From Sternotherus odoratus (lineage: Eukaryota > Chordata > Testudines > Kinosternidae): DNA of 64,000 nt. This document shows, in pieces, positions 47,597-58,360 of the stretch (positions within the stretch are counted from its first letter, which is position 1; each line of letters opens with the position of its first letter). Position numbers and translations under genes: made by a program. The notes under the pieces were generated by a model. The model had not been told where the DNA came from, ran no database searches, and saw only the letters and a list, made by a program, of their open reading frames with translations. The stretch spans positions 434,001-498,000 of the forward strand of contig JAVMKO010000018.1 of assembly GCA_032164245.1 (NCBI GenBank). The letters run 5' to 3'.

Positions 47597-50500
47597 AAGA
47601 CAACCCAAAAAGTATCTCAAAATAAACATCTACACTATGGAGCATGTAGGCTTCAAAGATACAGATGCATATCCGCTAGAAGTGAGTTTCACTTTCATGC
47701 ATTCAGAAACTTGCACCATTTGATATATTTATATTTTCCTCATTCAGGAACTTTCCCATTCCCAGGGATCCTCCCACTTTGCAGGGTCCCAGAGCCCAGG
47801 CCCCAGCCCGAGCCAAAACACCTCCATCGCAATTAAACAGCCCCTTAGTACAAGCCCTGAGAGCCTTAGTCAGCCGGCCTGGGCCAGCCGTGGGTATTTA
47901 ATTGCAGCATAGATGTACTCATAGAATAAGTCCGATTCACCCAGGCTCCTTGTAGAATGACTCAGCATGCCAGTGACTCAGCCAGCACCCAGGGGTGGGT
48001 CAGGAAGGAACTTCAGTAAGTGTAATCAAGTCAGGATAAACTTCCCCAATACCGTTTCTCAGGGAATAAGGTTCAGTACTTGCATTTTCTTGTCAGTCCT
48101 GATTAGGGCTCAACAAAGCCTGAGTTACTTCAATGTCCTCTAATAATGTAAAAAATCATTACATCAGGAAGCACTAGTGACTATTACGAATCTAAACCCC
48201 TTAAATGTAATTTACTCTATGACACAATAGTGTCAGTCACACACAACTTGTGTTGCTTCCAGTTGCCAGGGAATGGGTGAGGAGATCAGATACTCAACTT
48301 CTGCAAGGAACAAGAGTTGTTTTTAACTCGTTGCCTGTTTACAAGTCCAGCCCAATAACTACCCTTATTATTTGCATTTCTTTAGACACTGAAGAGCTGA
48401 TTAGAAGTTCTAATTGTTTTCTGAAACTTTGAAGCCTTAAAGTTGTGTGACAGGCCTACTTTAAATGTTTTACAATAAAAGTCTGTTACCAAATTCTAGA
48501 CTTAATTTATCCAAGAACTTGTTAAAATTCCTTCTGTGCAGTCACTGAATGAATGTGCTTTTGAAGTCATTTACTCACCAATAAATTACTATGGTCTGAA
48601 ATCATTAGCAACAAAGTGAATTGTTTTAATTGATCTGAACTTCGTTACGACCGAGGAGTTTCGTTTCTGTGCAACTGCACTTTCCAAAGGACTACAATAA
48701 CAAATTAATCTCTCTTGAATCTTGTCATCTTTAAAGTGCTCCCTGCTCTGAAGAGCTTCACAGGAAAAAAAAACTTGCTAAAGTAAGGGGGCTAAATAGT
48801 TCTCAATGAGTTCAAGTTCCTCTCTGCTGACTTACCAAACAGTTGGCTCCAAAGGGAGTATGAAGCCTGTTCTCTGTTGATACCAGGACAAGTTCGCATA
48901 CTCTTCCCCTTTTAATTGGCGAGTGGTTGTAAAACACTTTCAGGACACAAGATTTAAAGGCACCCGTCATTCTCTTGGTCCAGTATTTTATTTGTGGGGC
49001 AAGGTGTCAGAAGTACTAAAGAAGATGCACATTTAACATGGGGAGACGGAAAGTTTGTCTATCACTGTCCAGTTGTACTGAGGAGCTTGGAAGTGCATCC
49101 AATCCACTGCTCCTCATCTGAGGGCTCACTCACTGTGTCACAGGGCTGTAAGTTGCATTGGAGGTGAGAAATGGATCTCAAATTGAAAGTAAGTCTAGGA
49201 AAGGGGAGGAAAGAATTTGCTTCCACAAGAGAACTTTCCACTCTGTGTCAGAGGGACACCCCTTTGGAGGGCACCTGAGATTTATTTTAAGGATTAAAAC
49301 AGCTAAAATGAAAGAGCAAAATAAAAGTAAAGACTGAATTAGGGAAAGGAGGAGGAGAGAAAAAGGAGGAAGGGCTAATAAATAGGGAAAACTCAACTTT
49401 AAAATCAATAGATTTGGGCCACTTAGACCAATAGTGAGGTTGTTCCAGTGTTAGGCTGCAGGCTGCATATAGGCTGAGAGCCGTTAACATGAATGAAGAG
49501 ACATGACTGTTCCTTCTCTCTATTGCTGCAACATCCAGGTCCCTGTGTCACAAGGTAGTGCTCTCTTTCCTCAGCTCTAGGTTAAGCAATCTATATGGAC
49601 GCTGTACCTATTACCAGATGTTTCACTCGCCTATAAGTGCATATGACTTTTTGTAGTTGCTGACCCAGTTTTAAAATGGAAAAGTATTGGTGCAAATGTG
49701 CCTGTATCATCTCCTGCTTTTGTTCACTTTCCACCCAGTTAATCCATTCACCTACCGCAAATCCGTCAGGCACAATGGATTGTGTGGATGACCATATGGC
49801 CACACACAAGTGCATTCCCTTCCTGGCTTGCTGTCAAGCAACTCCCATGCAAAGCTCTGCTAGCGCAGCCTCAGGAGTCAGTGTTTCCTTGTGCTGAGCA
49901 GGCTCCCTTCTAGCTGGAGTTTCAAAGTCTTCCTGGTTTTGGGGGCTCCCGCTCCTGAATTGGTTTTTTTTGTTTCTGTCTAGGATTTTTATGCACTGTT
50001 CCCAATTTGTAGTTTAGTGACTTACAAGCAAGTTCCAATACAGCAACTTGCAGACAATAGCTACTGATGTGATGATGAGCATATTAAGTTTCAGTACTCA
50101 TTCCACTCGGTGTCCTTTTATGATCACAGCCTGTCAAGCATGGTTAGTCCTTGCAAATGTGCAATGACTTTATGGCAGAGGCTGCAATAAGAGAGGAATG
50201 CGCAGGGAGGCATTTCAGTTGGCGAATGCTGTTTCAAGAAACTCTAGTGTTTACATATATTGCAACAAAAATGGGTGACAGTTTTTTAGGAGAATTTAGA
50301 AGCTGAAGGCTCAGGGACCAGAGAACATACTGAAGCTTCATTTCAAGATTTCACTTCATGTAACGTTAGCCAAACAGAAAGGCGCAGAGATGCTGCAAAT
50401 CACATCACATGGCACAGCTTTATCCTGTCTGTGCAAACAAGAGCAAGGAGACGACGACTTAAACCAAACCAATGCACAGCAGCCTAGTTAAATCCTATCT

Positions 50501-50860
50501 CAATTCAACATTAATACTGGGGTTTTCACAGCAAAAGTTAAATTCATAAATAGAGAAAAATGGCATCTTTCAAAACCTTAAAAAAACCAGTCTGCGGCAC
50601 AACCAGACTAGTTCTCCATTCTTATTGCCTTTGATGGGGCTAATCACCATTTGAGCTGAACCTGACATTGAAAATCAGACATAATTACACAGATTATTTT
50701 TGCTGAAAACACACAGTGTTTTGTCACAGAAATGTAAACATAACAGGGTGCTGAGGTGACACAAATAGTAGGAATGTGCTGCAGCTCTGAAGAAAATGCT
50801 CAGATTCGGAGGTTTGAATGGGGGCATTTAGTGAAAGAGCAGTATTGAGTCACACATCTA

Positions 50861-51070
50861 ACTAACTAAATTATTGAAGCATAAGCTTTTGTGGGCTAAT
50901 ACCCACTTCGCCGGATGCATGCAGTGGAAGTGTCCGCACCGCACGCATCCGAAGAAGTGGGTATTAGTCCAGGAAAGCTTATGCTTCAATACTTTAGTTA
51001 GTCTTTAAGGTGCCACAGGACTCTTTGTAACTTCTGCAATTCCAGACTAACATGGCTACCTCTCTGATTC
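50861..51070 (+). mobile_element. Penelope-type 3' tail in head-to-head inverted pair
   Basis: The right part reads GCATCCGAAGAAGTGGGTAT, GGAAAGCTTATGCTTCAATA, AGTTAGTCTTTAAGGTGCCA, CAGGACTCTTTG and CAGACTAACATGGCTACC, a well-known reptile tail. I associate its longer copies with GIY-YIG-encoding Penelope-like elements. The left part (50861-50918) is the reverse complement of 50945-51002 with a few differences, leaving a 26-bp centre. Inverted partial copies joined head to head are common for Penelope-like elements. Both arms carry hammerhead-like cores (see findings). Confidence 0.72.
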
Positions 51071-51757
51071 TTGACATCTATCTAGTCATTTCTACAAAGG
51101 AAAACAACAAAGGAAGAATCGTGGGAGCGTGGCTTGTGAGCAGCACTGCTCCCTACAAAATGGATCAAATCATTTATACATCAGAGGAAAATGAAGTTCA
51201 GCATCATGGAAATGGTGCTTGAAAGAGCATCAGAATTACAGAATTACATAATTAATTGCATGTTAAAGTAATGGGGCCAAGGAAGCAGATAGACCACAGG
51301 TAGACAGCAGCAATATTGGAACACAAGGAGTGGCACTAGATTTTTGGGAACTGAATTATTTAAAACCCAGAACAAGAAATAAAAAAGGAAACACATCACA
51401 AGGAGGCTGGAAGACAGAAAGCTAGAGTTCGGAATTCCTGCCTTCCCATCCTTGTGCAACACCAACATTAGAGAACAAATTGATGTAGCCCTAGAAACAA
51501 GCTCACCATGAGCATCGAGAGAAAAGAAGCCGTTTTTGTAAGGCGAGAGCAGGAGCTGAATTCCAACAGCTAAACCCACTAATCTCACTGAGGAAACCAA
51601 TGTTAATATGTAGCACTTAAAACGGAAAGGGATCTATTTCTTCTTAACTGTGTCTTGTCGCAGAAAATTCTGAAAAGCCATTGAAGGTAAATTGCTTGGT
51701 TTTCAATTTTAAAGCAGCACTTAACCAAACACCATCAGTCTCCGCATGTAGTCGTGG

Positions 51758-51791
51758 GGGGGGGGGGGGGGAGGGGGAGGGGGAGGAGAGA
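51758..51791 (+). repeat. Poly-G tract with G-quadruplex potential
   Basis: Fourteen consecutive G are followed by A-separated runs of five G and then GGAGG. Several G runs of at least four in under 35 bases meet the usual G-quadruplex pattern. The complementary strand is a polypyrimidine tract in the CAMTA1 sense. Confidence 0.85.
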
Positions 51792-52669
51792 GGCAACATA
51801 TTCAGAGGTCTCTAGCACCTAAAATCACAACAAACACCCTATTCAGCCTCTTGTCAACTAAAGACAAGACATAGATAATAAATTGCTGTGATCATTTTTG
51901 TATGTGAAAAGCCTTTTGAGGACCTTTTTTCATATACACTGAATAGTTTGGCCAATCCACTGATGAGTGCCTGATTAATCTGCTGCGAGGTGTCTGGGTC
52001 ATACAGAAAAGAAGAATGACCCTAAGCAAATAGAGTGCTTTCCAAGGATCATTCACTGGGGTAAACAAATGAGGTTGATATTGCATACCCCCCCCCCAGG
52101 TGGTGCTGACAGCGACCAAGGCTGGACTTAATACAACACAGAACCAGCTCGAGCCCCCTCCCAGAAACCTGGGAAAATTACACAACACCCATGGGTGCCT
52201 CTGAAAGGCAATACCTCCCCACATGCAAGCATAGAGTCTAAGTGTATCAAAGAAGCTTTTAATGAACGGAGGGAAGTCACCCAACATTAATTAGGGAAAA
52301 TGCTGCAAGCAGAATTCATAAACCTAAAACTGTGAGCAGGACACCCACCGCAGAGTGTGTGGGGCATTGCCTTCAGCCTCATGCTCTTGAGTTCTACAAC
52401 CAAAAGTTCCTTAACTCTGCCGTCTCTGCTCCCTCACCACACCCCACTCGGAGTGGCTGTCCTTGGTCAGTGGGGAAGAAGGCACCTGGCTAGCTCCACC
52501 AATTGAGCACTTGGTCTGGCTGGCCACCTCACCAGCCACTGCTCTTCACTGCCTGGCTGCCCTGCCAGACACTGGTTCTGGCCACCCTGATGACTGCTCA
52601 TCGACTGATCGCCTTTTTCACTGGCTGCCCGTCAGTCACCTCTTGCTGCCACCTGCCTCTCTGCAGTGA

Positions 52670-53330
52670 CCTCCGTAGGCAGTGCCGGCATCAGCTTTTT
52701 TGCCACCCTAGGTGGCGAAGCCAAAAAAAGATTCCCTGCCGCTGAGGACAGAACAGAAGCAGAAGAGCACAGGAGGAGCCCCAGCCAAAATGCCTCCGAG
52801 GAGGGTGAGGAGTCACTGCCGAAATTCCGCCGAGGAGGGGAGGAGCCGCCGCCGAAATGCTGCTCAGGAGGGGGAGGAGTCACTGCCGAAATGGTGCCGA
52901 GGAGGGGGAGGAGTCACTGCCGAAATGGTGCCCAGGAGGGGGAGGAGTCACTGCCGAAATGGTGCCCAGGAGGGGGAGGAGTCACTGCCGAAATTCCGCC
53001 GAGGAGGGAGAGGAGTCACCGCCGAAATTCCGCCGAGGAGGGGGAGGAATCACCGAAATTCCACTGAGGAGGGGGAGGAACCACCGAAATTCCACTGAGA
53101 AGGGGAGGAGTCACCACCGAAATGCTGCTCAGGAGGGGAGGAGCCGCTGCTGAAATACCACCGAGGAGGGGAGGAACTGCCAAGGAGGGGAGGAGCCGCC
53201 GCCGCAATTTCGCCGAGGGGGGGAGGAGCCGCCACCGAAATACCGCCAAGGGCGGCAAAATCCTACCCAGCAAATCGTGCTGCACTAGGCGACTGCCTAG
53301 GTCACCTAGAGGTTGGGCTGGCCCTGTCTG
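52670..53330. repeat. Composite repeat holding a 34-bp minisatellite
   Basis: From about 52795 to 53250 a 34-bp unit containing AGGAGGGGGAGGAGTCACTG and CCGAAATGGTGCC repeats about 13-14 times. Identical neighbours occur at 52880-52980 and more diverged units at both ends. Because 34 is not a multiple of 3, all three frames stay open and give overlapping Arg/Gly/Glu-rich ORFs that should not be taken as genes. The flanks GCCACCCTAGGTGGCGAAGC and GACTGCCTAGGTCACCTAGA followed by GGTTGGGCTGGCCCTG look like the ends of a parent element. Confidence 0.88.
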
Positions 53331-53857
53331 TAGGTCAGTCTCAGTGATTTTTAATTCTCTGTGGGCTGGACAGGAACACTACCCCACCACAAGTGATATT
53401 TAACATCACACAAGGCTCCTAATGAAGCCTATTTAACTCTATCTTTGAACAGTAGGACAGTAGCGAGGAACCAGTTAAACCAGACTGGGCTCCCTTAGGG
53501 AGAGTCCACACCTCCTGGATGGGACATGTGTCTCCACCCCTTATTTTCCCAGGGGTCTGGCACTCAAACCGTTGGCTTAGCGAGGTCCTTCCAGCTGAGG
53601 GTGACCCCCTCATTTGAGACAGGTTAAGCATAGTTCTGCTCCCATACAATAAAGACAACAAGCTTTCACAAAATATCTGCCATGTCTGTGCTTCAGAAAT
53701 AGAGCATGAGAAGGGCAGAAAAACGCACCTGAAATTCACCCTATCTCAGTACTCTTAAGAGAGGAGAACTTTGTGATGATAACAGTTCTGCTCTCCCTGC
53801 CTCCACTTCTTTAGCTCTAATGCTGAGCATTTTTATTGCTTCCACACCAGAGAAAGT

Positions 53858-53985
53858 TTTGGGCCTGATTCTCTGCACATCCACCAGATTTATGCTCATG
53901 TAACTCGAATGACTTCAGCAGCATTACTCTTGATTCCTACCTGGGACGCTGAGAGGAGAACCAGGCCCTTTGAATCTTGGGATAC
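53858..53985. repeat. Palindromic reptile MITE-like relic
   Basis: GGGCCTGATTCTCTGCACAT, GATTTATGCTCATGTAACTC, AATGACTTCAGCAGCATTAC and, at the right end, GAGAGGAGAACCAGGCCCTT. The ends GGGCCTGATTCTC and GAGAACCAGGCCC are inverted to each other, as in the family at 26445. Confidence 0.55.
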
Positions 53986-56569
53986 AGAGCTGGTTAGTTC
54001 CAAAATATTAGAAAGAACTCTGATTCCTGTAAAACAAACTATAGGATAAACTGGATCAGAACCTGAAAGCCAGAGCAGGGCTACGACAGGTGGCAAAGCG
54101 AGTTAAGCAGTAACATGCCAACTGTTAGTATGTGCCAAACCTTGGAAACACCAGAGAACACAAATAATGGTTACATATCTCGGGCTTTTGTTTCTATCCT
54201 AGTGCTGAATGTGAAGATAAATGGAAGAGAAAAGCAGTGTGTTTGCCTTCTCCATGTAAACATGAAGCTGCAGTCGAGTAAGTAACATTAAGTCTGACAT
54301 GGGGAAGCTGTGAGGCATTACTCACCCTGAGAAGTTTAATGTATAATTTAGAACCATATCATCAAAATGGAAACATGAGAACCTCTTAAATAACTCTGAA
54401 GGGTATTCAGCCCGGAATCATACACAGTTAATATTTAGGAAAAGCTGCTAGCGCAGTGGTGGAAATTTACCCCACACTGTATAATTTGATTTAGATGCAT
54501 CCTAATGTTGAAGCACTTTAGAGAGAATGCATTCATTTTCACGGGCCAGATTTAGGCTTTTTATTCATTATCATATGAAGTATAAGTATAACCTTTCTGT
54601 TTGACGCTCTAGGGCCATCAAAATGGAAAGATGTGATCCCCTGGCTGTGGCTGAGTGTACCAGTTAATCAATGCCAGGGAGCCTGCACCTGCCCTGCTAC
54701 TAGGTGTCATACATTACTCTCTGCAACTGCCCATGTGCTAAAAGCGTATTATCACCAGTGAAACACCCCAGCCAATCACAGGGTAAAATGCACCAAGATT
54801 TTTCAAGAAATGGCTCTGGCTTCAGCCTTCATTCCTAGGTCATTAGAAAAGACCTTTACTTCAGTGGCCAGTGTGAAATGTGCTTTGATGCTGGTCTACT
54901 CTCTCACTCCTAAGGGGTGTGGGTCCCCCCATGGTCAGACAGGAGACATGTTGGCACAGGCCGTGGGGGTGTGCAGGAGAAGAGCACCACTGCTGTCTGC
55001 TGCTCCTGTCCTGACAGATGGTGGACGTTGGTTTCTGGGGCCGCTTTTCATTTTCTTTGTATATTGCTGAAAATTCTGAAAATGTCACGTTCAGTTCACA
55101 GCCAATCCATTTCTTTCTTTGATTTTTTGGAACTACCAACAAATAAAAAAGTAAGTTACTTGCACAAATCTACTCTGAATCCTTTACTTAGGGAGCACTG
55201 GAAGCTACCTGTGGATCATATTGTGGGAGGTCCTGACCTACTCTCCATGCAGCCCCTCCGGAGGATAGGGCTGCTCCTAACTCCCCCCACACGTATGGTT
55301 CAAATCCAGTTTGAGATGGAGGAGCTCCAGTTTCCCCTCCCAAGGACACAGCCCTTCGGATCCTGAGTGAAGTGACTGTTTACCTGCTATTTAAGGAGCA
55401 GGAGAGGCTCCTTAGCATACATTCCCAGAGGATGCATTATTGCTCTGACTGCTTTGGAAGAGCTTTATCGCGTATATTTTTAAAGCTCTGATAAGGGTGA
55501 GAGTCAGATAAGAACAGGAACACGGGCCACCGTTTTATAGCATTTTCCCAATTCCTGTCAGCTTATCTTCAGAAAATATCAAATATATCCCACAAATCCT
55601 TAAAACATTAATGGGAGCTGGTGAAATCAGCCTCTCTGACCTCAAACAGTACAGAAGTAAAATGTACACACTGCTCGGTTCAAAAAAGGGAACCAAAGTA
55701 CCAAAACCATGTGGCCCTGACACTCCAAATAGTAGATGCCTGTATCTGTAGTGAAAGATAGAACCAGTCAGGCTGCTGTGTTAATTTTTACTGAAGAGGA
55801 TACTTCACACACATTTCACTTGACGATTTTCTGAACACAGACGGGGAGAGAGAACATCCATCCAGCTGAAGCTGTCCTCTGACACTCACCCCCTCTGCGC
55901 TACACTGGGGTGTTAGGACACAATGGTAATTAGAACAGCATTTTTTCCTATTTAAATTAAAAAATAACGGATGGAGGAAGGCAGACTCAGCTCTCCTTCA
56001 CGGAGCACTAGCGTTCAGTACGAAAGGCCCAGGTTGAATATTGCCAGTTCACAGTTTTGGTTGTTATAGGCGCCCTTAGAACCATTCATCCAGCTGAATC
56101 CTTGGACTCACAGAGCATCCAAGAGACTTTATCCCTCATTCGCCAGCTGGTGCCCTCATGCTGAGGTGCTATTATGCTGCAGTGAGTCTGACCCACTAGA
56201 AAGCCTGTGGTAAAAGTTAAGAAAATTGCCTTAGTTTGAATTAAATAAAATGTATTTGAATAATTCCTTCCTGTATCCTCAGATGAAATAGTCAGATGAC
56301 TCCCTGTGAGCCCTCTGCTTGAATTATTGGATGGCCCAGCCCAGGCATTTTGGGCATGGAAGTTCTCACAGAAACCTGAACGTCATCTGCTGAAGACTCA
56401 GAGAGGGACACGCCTACCGTCACTATATGAATCAGGGCTAAATAACCCTAAACTCCAGCACATACTGGATTTCTTATGAACCAGAGAGACGATGACAACT
56501 ACATTCTTCTAGCCATTTACAATGTCCAAACTCTGTACAGACGTGAGCAAGCCAGGAGGCAAAGCCCCT

Positions 56570-56705
56570 CTCAGATGACGCATGGCGTCATCTCATTGCA
56601 CAGACAGGAAACTGAAGCAGAGAAGTGAGTCATCTTCCTCCATGTCACCGAGGCCGCCTGTACCAGGGAGAACATTTGGTTCCCAGTCCAGTGATCAAAG
56701 AACTC
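56570..56705 (-). repeat. MIR/CORE-SINE relic
   Basis: CACAGACAGGAAACTGAAGC, AGAGAAGTGAGTCATCTTCC and CATGTCACC followed by TTGGTTCCCAGTCCAGTG follow the antisense MIR order 'cagatggggaaactgaggcacagagaagtgactt...ggtcac'. Confidence 0.6.
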
Positions 56706-58138
56706 AGACCAGCTGTCTCTAGATGCCTGCTTGGCACCGTCCTCTGCTAAGGACTCTGGTGGTTATGAAAAGTGTAAGCAGATACAATTAGCTCACACCA
56801 CAAGCACTGATGAGCCAGGGCATTCACACACTTTTCTTTATCTCTGCTCTCTCTTTTCTTTTTCTATTAGTCAGCAACATCTTCATTTTAAGCACATCCT
56901 GCCCTGCCAAACCCAGCCTCTAAATAACTTCACACTTCATCATTTCTTTTCATTCAGCAGCTAACTGTCTGATGCAGCAGAGGCAGCCGGCTCTGCGAAG
57001 GGAAGGCATTTACTGCTGTTTTTCTTAAGTGCATTTTAATAATGCATTTCACATGTGAGAAATGGCCACTGGGAGTGCAGCTTGAGAGCTGGAGGCACAG
57101 CTAGACCAGGAGGTAATCTGAGGATGAGCAGCACCCGCTTGCAGTTTAAAGACTATTAATTACTGTTACTTTCCTGGAGATTATTTGAAAATAATCGGGC
57201 TCCTGATCTGAGTTTAATGAACAATTATTCCTTTTGTTTGTTGACACTGTGTGAGTTCCAGAGGATCCAATCAATAGAGCCTCTTATCTGCTAGTTTATT
57301 AAATTTGATTCATCACACTTGTTGTCCTTCCACCACTTTCTTCACTCTCCATATTTCTTGCTTATTACGACTTCCCTTCCTATGGTAGGTCATTCTCCTA
57401 CCACAGAGCTATCAATGGGCAGGGGAGGAGCAAGCACCCAGGTCCCACTTCTAACTGGGAACCAGTACTTGGTTCAGGGGATTTGGCTTTTCAGGACCAC
57501 AAGCAGAGGCTTCTCCTTGCCTAGAGATTTGGCTCCATGGGTGGAAGGAGGCATTGCCTGTCTCCATGGCATCATATCCCCCATCCCCAGAACCCTCCGA
57601 AGTGTTGGGGAAGGGGGGGGTCATGCTAAGAGCAGGGCTGAAGGGATCACACATCGTTCCTTTTGCCAAGCTCTAGTGGAATCAATGGCAAAGTTCCTAC
57701 AATCTGGACCGCTCGCCACAGAATCTTCTGTGTTTTCCTCCCCCAGCCCTATCCCAAGGATTTTATGTAGCAGTCGGATAATTTGGTCCAGTGAGACCAA
57801 TGGGGAACAGGGCACAACACCAGAGTTCCAGAAAAGCAGAGGAACAAGGCAGGTTCTTAGTCATCTGGCCTCATTACTTTTGGAGCAAAGAGATTTGAGT
57901 CCAGATGCCAGTTAAAAAAAAAAGAGAAAGTCATTGTGAAGAGACAGGACATCTAGGAGCCATTGTGGGGCAGCATCCTTTTCGTGATAAGAGGAGCATT
58001 CTATACCTGCTACTCACTGGAAAGCCAGTTTCAAGGCACTGAGCCAAACCCCACTTATGGAAATCAAGCGAGTGTCCGATTTTTCATCAGACACTGGCTT
58101 AAATAGGGTTTACATGGATGTCAACAAACAGGTTTATT

Positions 58139-58360
58139 TCACTTGAGAATAGCCAGAGGCATCACCAGGGACCAATAAGTCACTAGTTGAATTATTAGCG
58201 CCAAGGACCAATAAGTCACCAGGGACCAATAAGTCACCAATAAGTCACCAAGGACCAATAAGTCACCAGGGACCAATAAGTCACTAGTTGAATTATTAGC
58301 GCCAACTACACCCATTGCCCCCAGCGGGAGAAAGAACACTAGTTGAATTATTAGCGCCAA
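58139..58360. repeat. Short-period complex repeat at the truncated end of the hAT gene
   Basis: Two motifs alternate: GGACCAATAAGTCACCAG (about seven partial or full copies) and CTAGTTGAATTATTAGCGCC followed by AA (three copies, near 58185, 58285 and 58340). Higher-order blocks joining the two are also duplicated. The hAT coding sequence breaks off exactly where the third copy begins (about 58360), so the array replaces the transposase C-terminus. Confidence 0.85.

Noticed and set aside
52666..53285. Six overlapping Arg/Gly-rich ORFs that could suggest a repeat protein
   Set aside because: They are frames of the 34-bp minisatellite; a real protein repeat would keep one frame with a unit divisible by three.
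57319..57915. 198-codon plus-strand ORF, the longest outside the hAT gene and a possible novel protein
   Set aside because: Its translation has no recognisable domain, composition follows the local DNA, the opposite strand is also open in places, and there are no splice or promoter signals. It fits a chance ORF.
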